Origin: Emcibacter sp.
GTDB taxonomy: Bacteria; Pseudomonadota; Alphaproteobacteria; Sphingomonadales; Emcibacteraceae
NCBI RefSeq assembly: GCF_963675455.1
Contig: NZ_OY776217.1
Coordinates: 970,001 to 1,034,000, forward strand
Length of the DNA: 64,000 nt
Direction of reading: 5' to 3'
Shown here: piece by piece, positions 20,201-29,200 of the stretch
How positions within the stretch are numbered: position 1 is the stretch's first letter
How the letters are laid out: each line of letters opens with the position of its first letter
Made by a program: the position numbers and the translations under genes
Notes under the pieces: model-generated
Databases searched by the model: none
The model's input: only the letters and a program-made list of their open reading frames with translations
Told to the model about the DNA's origin: nothing

Positions 20201-23200
20201 TTTCATTTCCATGATGGTACCGTCTGGACATTGGCCGACGTGGCGCTGCAACTTCTTGAAAGTACAGATGGAGACGATCATCTGATAGGCACCAATGGTC
20301 GTGACTATATGGACGGTGGGGCGGGTAACGATATACTGGAAGGCGGACGTTCCGGCGATACCTATGTCTTTGATGTGGGGTATGGAAACGACTATATCAA
20401 CGATTACCTTGATCATGTGGCCTATGACACACCGGATCGGGTTGTCTTCGGGCAAGGGGTCACAACTGAAAATATCATCCTGACCAGACAAGGCGAGGAT
20501 TTGCTCGTTGGGATTGAAGGTTTTGAAGATACCTTGCTGATCAATAACCAGTTCAACGAAACTACTCTCAATCTATATCGCATGGAAGAGTTTGTTTTTG
20601 CAGATGGCACGGTATGGAGCTGGCAGGACATACAGAATATGTATCTCGTCGGCACCGATGGTGATGACACGCTGATAGGATTTGAAACAAGCGATGTGCT
20701 CGATGGTGGTGCAGGCAACGACACGCTTCGCGGCGGCGATGGTTATGACACCTATATCTTTGGACTGGGATATGGCCATGACAATATATTTGAGGGGGCT
20801 GCGTCTTACTGGAATGCCGACAAGCTGGTTTTTGGTGATGGAATCACAACACAGAATATCACATTGATCAGAAGCGACGACTTGATGGATCTGACCATTA
20901 AGGTGGACGGCACTGATGACCAGATTCTGATTATTGATCAGTTTGACAAATATTATGAGGGCATTGATGAATTCCATTTCTACGATGGCACCATCTGGGA
21001 TACTGATGATATTAGAGCGGCCTTTTTGGGGGGGACGGACCTGGACGACAGGATCGACGGCTTTGATTCCGCTGACGTGATTTCCGGTGGATTGGGGAAT
21101 GATTCCCTTTACGGTTACGACGGTAGTGATGATCTCTATGGTGGAGTAGGGGACGACACCCTTGTTGGCGGTGCCGGAAATGACTTGCTTGACGGGGGGC
21201 AAGGTAATGACCGCCTCTACGGAGGGTATGACACTGATACCTTGTTGGGCGGAGACGGGGATGATCTGCTTTCCGGAGGTGGAGCTGCCGACATTCTTGA
21301 CGGCGGAGCAGGAAGTGATACGGCTGATTACTCTTACGTCATAATAGATAATTACACCGTCAACCTGGTGTCCGGAACCGGCGGCAAAACCGGTAGCAGT
21401 CTCGTCGACACATTGGTTTCCATCGAAAATATTCGCGGTGGCGGAGGCCATGATGTCCTCATCGGTGATGACGGGAATAATATCCTTTGGGGCGGTGACA
21501 GGAATGATTCCCTGACCGGGAATGGTGGTAACGACATCCTGTATGGCGAAAACGGTAATGATGCGCTCTATGGAGGGGACGGTGATGATATCCTGTCTGG
21601 GGGAGCTGGAACGGACAGTTTCGATGGAGGCGCCGGAAGTGATACTGTTGACTTTAGCTACTCATCTACAAACGCTACCATTAATCTGGCACTTCAAAAT
21701 ATCGTGTTCTCCGGAGGAGATACAGAGAACTTTATTTCCATAGAAAATGCCGTCGGAACAGGTGGGTCTGATAGCATCATTGGAGATGCCGGAGACAATA
21801 TACTTACAGGAGGAGCCGGAGATGATGTCCTGTCCGGCGGCGACGGGGTCGATGCGGCCAGGTTCGCCGGGCTTACTGACGACTACACCATTGTCCAGGA
21901 GACGGATGGTTCCTACTCCGTGAGCGGTCCGGATGGAAAGGATGCTTTGTCAGGAATCGAACGGGTTATCTTTGATGACAAGGAGGTATTCCTTGCCTCG
22001 TCCACCATTCAAGAAGATGCTCCTTTTGCAGTGGTTCTCCCCGAAGGTATGTTTGCCGGAGGTGGTGTGACGTATTCCGCTACCATGGAAGACGGCAGCA
22101 ATTTGCCGGTCTGGATGACTATAGATCCTGCAACGGGTGAATTGACTGGTACAGCGTCGAACGAAGATGTTGGGGGTTTTCGTATTACTGTGACGGCGAC
22201 GGATGCACAGCTACAGTCGGAAACAAATAGCCTGTACCTGTATGTCGCAAACACAAATGATGCTCCCGAAGTCCAGAACGGCATTTCTGATGCAATAGCT
22301 ACTGAAGAGGTCGAGTTTTTGTTTGAGGTACCTGCGGATGCCTTCTCGGATATGGACAATGGCGATCAACTTACCTATTCAGCGACTCTTGCAGATGATA
22401 CTGCCCTGCCTGCCTGGCTGACCTTGGATGCACAAACGGGGATTTTTTCCGGTATGCCGGGGAATACAGACGTCGGTGTGTTCCAGGTCAAGGTAATTGC
22501 GACTGACCTTGCCGGTTCTTCTTCCTCTGATGTTTTTGATCTTACGGTTCAGAATGTGAATGATTTACCGGTGCAGAACGGAGATCTTATAGATCAAACC
22601 ATACTGGCCACGGTACCCTTCAGCTACGAACTACCAGTCGATCTTTTCTCGGATGCAGATTTCGGTGAAGTTTTGACAATAACTGCAACACTCGCGGATG
22701 GAACTCCGCTTCCGGCATGGCTGACATTCGATGAAAATACCCTGACGTTTAGCGGAACGCCGGATGAAACGGCCATCGGTAACCTCGATATATTGATGAC
22801 AGTGGAGGAATTGTCGGGCGCCTCCATATCTGATCAGTTCACTGTTACTGTAGAGTCTGTACCGATCGATGTGACCTTGTATGTGGGGACCGACCAGATT
22901 GATGACGTTGATTTCAGTGCGGGGATTCAGGCGCATCAGATATTCTCTCTTGAGGGAGATGATATCATTACAGGCAGTGCTTACGATGACATTATTGACG
23001 GAGGAGTTGGCGCAGATACCATAAATGGTAACGCCGGTTCTGACACGGTCACTTATCAATATTCATCAGGGGCTGTTGATATTAACCTGGGGTCATCTTC
23101 CTTCTCGGGAGGTTCAGCAGAAGGGGATGTACTGACCAGCATCGAGCATATTATTGGTTCTGCTTATGACGATTCTCTGATTGGTAGCACGGGCAACAAC

Positions 23201-26200
23201 AGTTTTGATGGTGGGGCTGGCAATGACGAAATACTGAGTGGGCGCGGCTATGATACGCTTATGGGGGGCGCCGGAGATGATTATCTTGCGGGAGACCGGG
23301 ACCCGGATGATTATATATACAATCTGGGGGATGGCCATGACACCATTGTTGAATATTCCGATTCTACTCTAGGAGATGACGCGTCGGGCAACCGCCTGAT
23401 CCTTGGGGCAGGTATTGCGCCGGGAGATGTTATTGTCACACGCGATCCCGGCAACTGGAATCATGTGACTCTCACTTTTGCCAACGCTGAAGGGTCCATA
23501 TTTCTTCAGAATCAATTTGCCGGCAGTAAATATGGTGTGGAAACCATTGTCTTTGATGGTGGTACCACATGGTCGATGGCCCAGTTGGCGGCCGCAGGCA
23601 TGACCCAGTTGATGACAGACGGAGACGACGAGATATTCGGTCACTTGGGTAGCGACACGGTCGAGGGTGGTGCCGGCAATGATACTCTCAAGGGGTGGTA
23701 TGGCTCGGATACATTGATTGGTGGAACCGGTGACGATGTGCTGTATGGTGACCGTGACCCGGATGATTATATATACAATCTCGGGGATGGCCATGACACC
23801 ATTGTTGAATATTCCGATTCTACTCTTGGAGATGACGCGTCGGGCAACCGCCTGATCCTTGGGGCAGGTATTGCGCCGGGAGATGTTATTGTCACACGCG
23901 ATCCCGGCAACTGGAATCATGTGACTCTCACTTTTGCCAACGCTGAAGGGTCCATATTTCTTCAGAATCAATTTGCCGGCAGTAAATATGGTGTGGAAAC
24001 CATTGTCTTTGATGGTGGTACCACATGGTCGATGGCCCAGTTGGCGGCCGCAGGCATGACCCAGTTGATGACAGACGGAGACGACGAGATATTCGGTCAC
24101 TTGGGTAGCGACACGGTCGAGGGTGGTGCCGGCAATGATACTCTCAAGGGGTGGTATGGCTCGGATACATTGATTGGTGGAACCGGTGACGATGTGCTGT
24201 ATGGTGACCGTGACCCGGATGATTATATATACAATCTCGGGGATGGCCATGACACCATTGTTGAATATTCCAGTTCTACTTCTGGTGATGATGAGACAGG
24301 TAACCGTCTGATCCTCGGGGCAGGTATTAATCCTGAGGATATCCTGTTGCAGAGGGATAGTTCCGACTGGGATGATATAACACTTTCAATCTATGGCGCG
24401 GATGGTTCCATTTTCCTTCAGGACCAATTTAAAGGCAGCAAGTATGGTGTCGAGACTATTGTCTTTGATGACAGTACCACATGGACCATGGAGCAGCTTT
24501 CGGCCATGACCTTTGCAGGAACCTCCGGGGAAGATGATCTGCTCGGAACAGATGCCAATGAATATATGTGGGGTGGTTCTGCCAATGACACTCTGAACGG
24601 AGGCGCTGGCAAGGATACTCTGGAGGGGGGAGCTGATGACGATACTCTTTATGGTGAAGCCGGAGCAGACCGCTTATGGGGTGGCAGCGGAACAGATATT
24701 ATAACCGGAGGTGAGGGTGACGATACTATAGATGGTGGTGCGGGAATAGATACCGCAGTGTTCGCCGGCAACATTGCGGATTTCACTGTGTCCTATAATG
24801 GAGATTATACCTACACTGTAACCGACATGAATGCGGCTGATGGTGACGAAGGTACTGACATTGTTGAGAATGTTGAGATACTGAGCTTTGCAGACGGAAC
24901 ATATCAGGTCAATTCTATACCGGTATTTACATCTGACGATATTGTTCAGATAAACGAAAATGAAACCGCAGTCACCACAGTGACGGCAACGGATATGGAT
25001 GGGGAGAACCTGACCTACAGTATTACGGGCGGGAATGATGAATCTCTGTTCCAGATTGATGGGACAACAGGCGAACTGAGCTTCCTCAGCGCCCCCGATT
25101 TTGAAACGCCGGGTGATATGGATATGGACAACGTCTATGAAGTTGAAGTGTCTGTGTCGGACGGCACCGAGAATGTCCCGCAACTAATTTCCGTGACCGT
25201 TGAAGATGTCAATGAAGCCCCCGCGGTGAATAACATCAGCCTTGGTTCTGTCAATGAAGAGGGGTCCTTCCTGATGACGACGGAGCAGCTTTTGACGGCG
25301 GCTTCTGATGTGGAAGGAGATGTTCTGAGTGTTATCTCGGTTGCCGTTGATGCGGCCTATGGAGAAATTGCAGACAATGGGGACGGAACCTGGACCTTCT
25401 CCCCGGCGGCAGACTATTTCGGCAGCGGTGTGCCGATCACAATTAATGTCAGTGATGGCGCTTTGACAACTGAAGGCACAGTTTCTATTGATGTGACCGG
25501 GCTTCAGGACGCTCCTGTATTTACCTCCTCAGCCACAGTGAATATTAACGAAAATGAGACCGTTGTCACCACAGTGACGGCAACGGATGTGGATGGGGAG
25601 AACCTGACCTACAGCATTACGGGCGGCGCCGATGCGGCCCTGTTCCAGGTTGACGGGATGACAGGCGAGCTGAGTTTTCTCAACGCCCCCGACTTTGAAA
25701 CGCCGGGCGATGTGGATGCGGACAATGTCTACGAGGTGGAGGTATCTGTGTCAGATGGTACCGATGCCATTCCACAATTGATTTTTGTGACCGTTGGCAA
25801 TGATGTGGATGCGCCGGTGATTACTTCTTCAGCATCCGTTATTGTGAATGAAAATGAAAGTATTGTTTCCACGGTAACTGCAATCGATGAAGAGGCGGCA
25901 GGCCTTAGCTACAGCATTACGGGCGGAAATGATGAATCTCTGTTCCAGATTGACGGGACGACAGGCGAGCTGAGCTTCCTCAGCGCCCCTGATTTTGAAA
26001 CGCCGGGTGATGTGGATGCGAACAATGTCTATGAGGTGGAGGTGTCTGTGTCTGACGGTACAGTCAGCACACCCCAGCTTCTTTCGGTAACAGTAGAGAA
26101 TATCAACGAAGCGCCGGAGGCAGGAAATGTGGATCTCGGGTTTGTGGATGAGGATACAGCTCTCCTGCTTGACCCTGCCGATTTCCTTGCGAATGCGACA

Positions 26201-29200
26201 GATGTGGATGGAGATACTCTTACTATTTTGTCAGCGACTGTTGATCCGGCATATGGCTCTATTGTGGCGAATGGAAACAACCTGCTGGTCTTCACGCCGA
26301 GTGCAGACTATGTCGGAGAGAATGTAGAAGTTACATTTACTGTCTATGATGGTCACGGCCTCGTGGATACGGCAACAGCGACGATAGATGTTCTTGCAGT
26401 GAATGATGCCCCCGTGGTGAATAACATCAGCCTTGGTTCTGTCAATGAAGAGGGGTCCTTCCTGATGACGACGGAGCAGCTTTTGACGGCGGCTTCTGAT
26501 GTGGAAGGAGATGTTCTGAGTGTTATCTCGGTTGCCGTTGATGCGGCCTATGGAGAAATTGCAGACAATGGGGACGGAACCTGGACCTTCTCCCCGGCGG
26601 CAGACTATTTCGGCAGCGGTGTGCCGATCACAATTAATGTCAGTGATGGCGCTTTGACAACTGAAGGCACAGTTTCTATTGATGTGACCGGGCTTCAGGA
26701 CGCTCCTGTATTTACCTCCTCAGCCACAGTGAATATTAACGAAAATGAGACCGTTGTCACCACAGTGACGGCAACGGATGTGGATGGGGAGAGCCTGACC
26801 TACGGCATTACAGGCGGCGCAGATGCAGCCCTGTTCCAGGTTGATGGGACAACAGGCGAGCTGAGTTTTCTCAACGCCCCCGATTTTGAAACGCCGGGCG
26901 ATGTGGATGCGGACAATGTCTACGAGGTGGAGGTATCTGTGTCAGATGGTACCGATGCCATTCCACAATTGATTTTTGTGACCGTTGAGAATGTCAATGA
27001 GGTGCCGGTAGTAGGAACTGTCGACCTGGGATTGATGAACGAAGATGGGGTCCTTGTAATCACGGCGGCGGAACTCCTTGCTGAATCTTCCGACGTGGAT
27101 GGTGATGTATTGGTTGTGACCTCTGTTACAGTTGACCCGGCGTACGGATCCATTATCGACAATGGCGACAATACCTGGACCTTTTCACCGTTTGCTGACT
27201 TTGTGGCGGATGATTTACCCCTTAGCTTTACAGTCAGCGACGGTAATCTTGCCGCCTATGCCACAGCGACTGTGGATGTGCTCGCTCAACAGGATGCACC
27301 TGTGTTCACATCTTTGGCTACTGTGAATATCAACGAAAACGAAACCATTGTAACCACGGTGACGGCGACAGATGCTGATGGGGAGGCAGTTACCTACAGT
27401 ATCACTGGCGGTGACGATGCTACCTTGTTCCAGGTTGACAGTGTCACAGGTGAGTTGAGTTTCCTGTCTGCTCCGGATTTTGAAGCCCCGGGAGATTTGG
27501 ATGCCGACAATATCTACGAAGTTGAAGTCTCTGCCAATGATGGAGTCGAAGGCACGCAGCAGATAATATCTGTAACGGTAGGTGGTGTGAATGAAGCACC
27601 TGATGCTGGCGACATCAACCTTGGTTCAGTGAGTGAGAACGGGTCTGTCATCATCTCGGCAACTGAACTTCTGGCTAATTCGACCGATCAAGATGGCGAT
27701 ACGCTGACAATCACTTCTGTGTCTGTGGATCCGGCTTACGGGACTCTTGCAGACAATGGCAATGCCACTTGGACCTTTACGCCGCTCACGGACTATGTGG
27801 GTGCGGATGTTCCGATAAGTTTCACTATTGATGACGGGAATGGTTTGAATGCTATTGCCATAGCTTCCATCGATGTGATTTCCCAGTCCCTGAATTATAT
27901 TGGAGGAACCAGCTCGGCAGAAACGCTGACCGGAACAGCTGTAGCCGATGCTATTGAAGGCAAGGGCGGTACAGATTACCTGTATGGTGAAGGTGGCGAT
28001 GATACCTTCCTATACACGAATGGTGATGGACATGATGCTTTTTATGGCGGTGAGGGTTATGACACTGTCCAAGGGTCTTCGGGCGATGATGTGATTTGGA
28101 CCCGCGCCCTGGACGGGATCGAGGTCATCGACGGCGGTGCCGGTTACAACGTTCTTGGTTTGAGTAACTATGATACGGATAATATTCTGGACGCCCGCCT
28201 TCTGACCCTGATCAATATCGATGAAATCAAGGGGAGTATTACAGCTGATACCATCTATGGGGATTCATCGGCCAACCTGATCTCCGGCGGTGCCGGCACG
28301 GATTACCTGTATGGTGAAGGTGGCGATGATACCTTCCTCTATATCGATGGTGATGAACATGATGCTTTTTATGGCGGTGAGGGTTATGACACTGTCCAGG
28401 GGTCTTCGGGCGATGATGTGATTTGGACCCGCGCCCTGGACGGGATCGAGGTCATCGACGGCGGTGCCGGTTACAACGTTCTTGGTTTGAGTAACTATGA
28501 TACGGATAATATTCTGGACGCCCGCCTTCTGACCCTGATCAATATCGATGAAATCAGGGGGAGTATTACAGCTGATACCGTCTATGGGGATTCCTCTAAC
28601 AACCTGATCTCCGGCGGTGCCGGCACGGATTACCTGTATGGTGAAGGAGGCGACGATACTTTCCTTTATACGGATGGAGATGGGCTGGACGCTTTTTATG
28701 GTGGTGACGGCTATGACACGGTCCAGGGGTCTTCAGGTGATGATGTCATCTGGACCCGTGCCCTGGACGGAATCGAAGTTGTCGACGGCGGTGCCGGCTA
28801 CAACGTGCTTGGTTTGAGTAACTATGACACGGATAAGATCCTGGATGCTCGTCTCCTGACTTTGGTCAACATTGACGAGATCAGAGGGAGTCTTGCAGCG
28901 GAAACCATTTATGGCAATGCCTCTGCTAATGTGATCTCTGGTGAAGCCGGCATAGATTACCTGTATGGTGAAGGTGGCGATGATACTTTCCTGTACGTTA
29001 ATGGTGATGGAACCGATCATTACTTCGGTGGTGAGGGTTATGACAGCATTGTTGCTTCTGATCAGGATGATGATATTTACACAAGTGTTCTGGATAGTAT
29101 TGAAGAAATAGATGGCGGAGCTGGTTACAACGCCCTCTATCTGGGTTCAAACGCTACTTTGGATTCCTCTACAACACTCCTGCTGAACATCGATGAAATT

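Noticed and set aside
18506..24250. Long minus-strand frames (up to 379 codons) opposite the RTX gene
   Set aside because: Antisense shadows of the repeated RTX codons; amino-acid composition mirrors the repeats and no family is visible.
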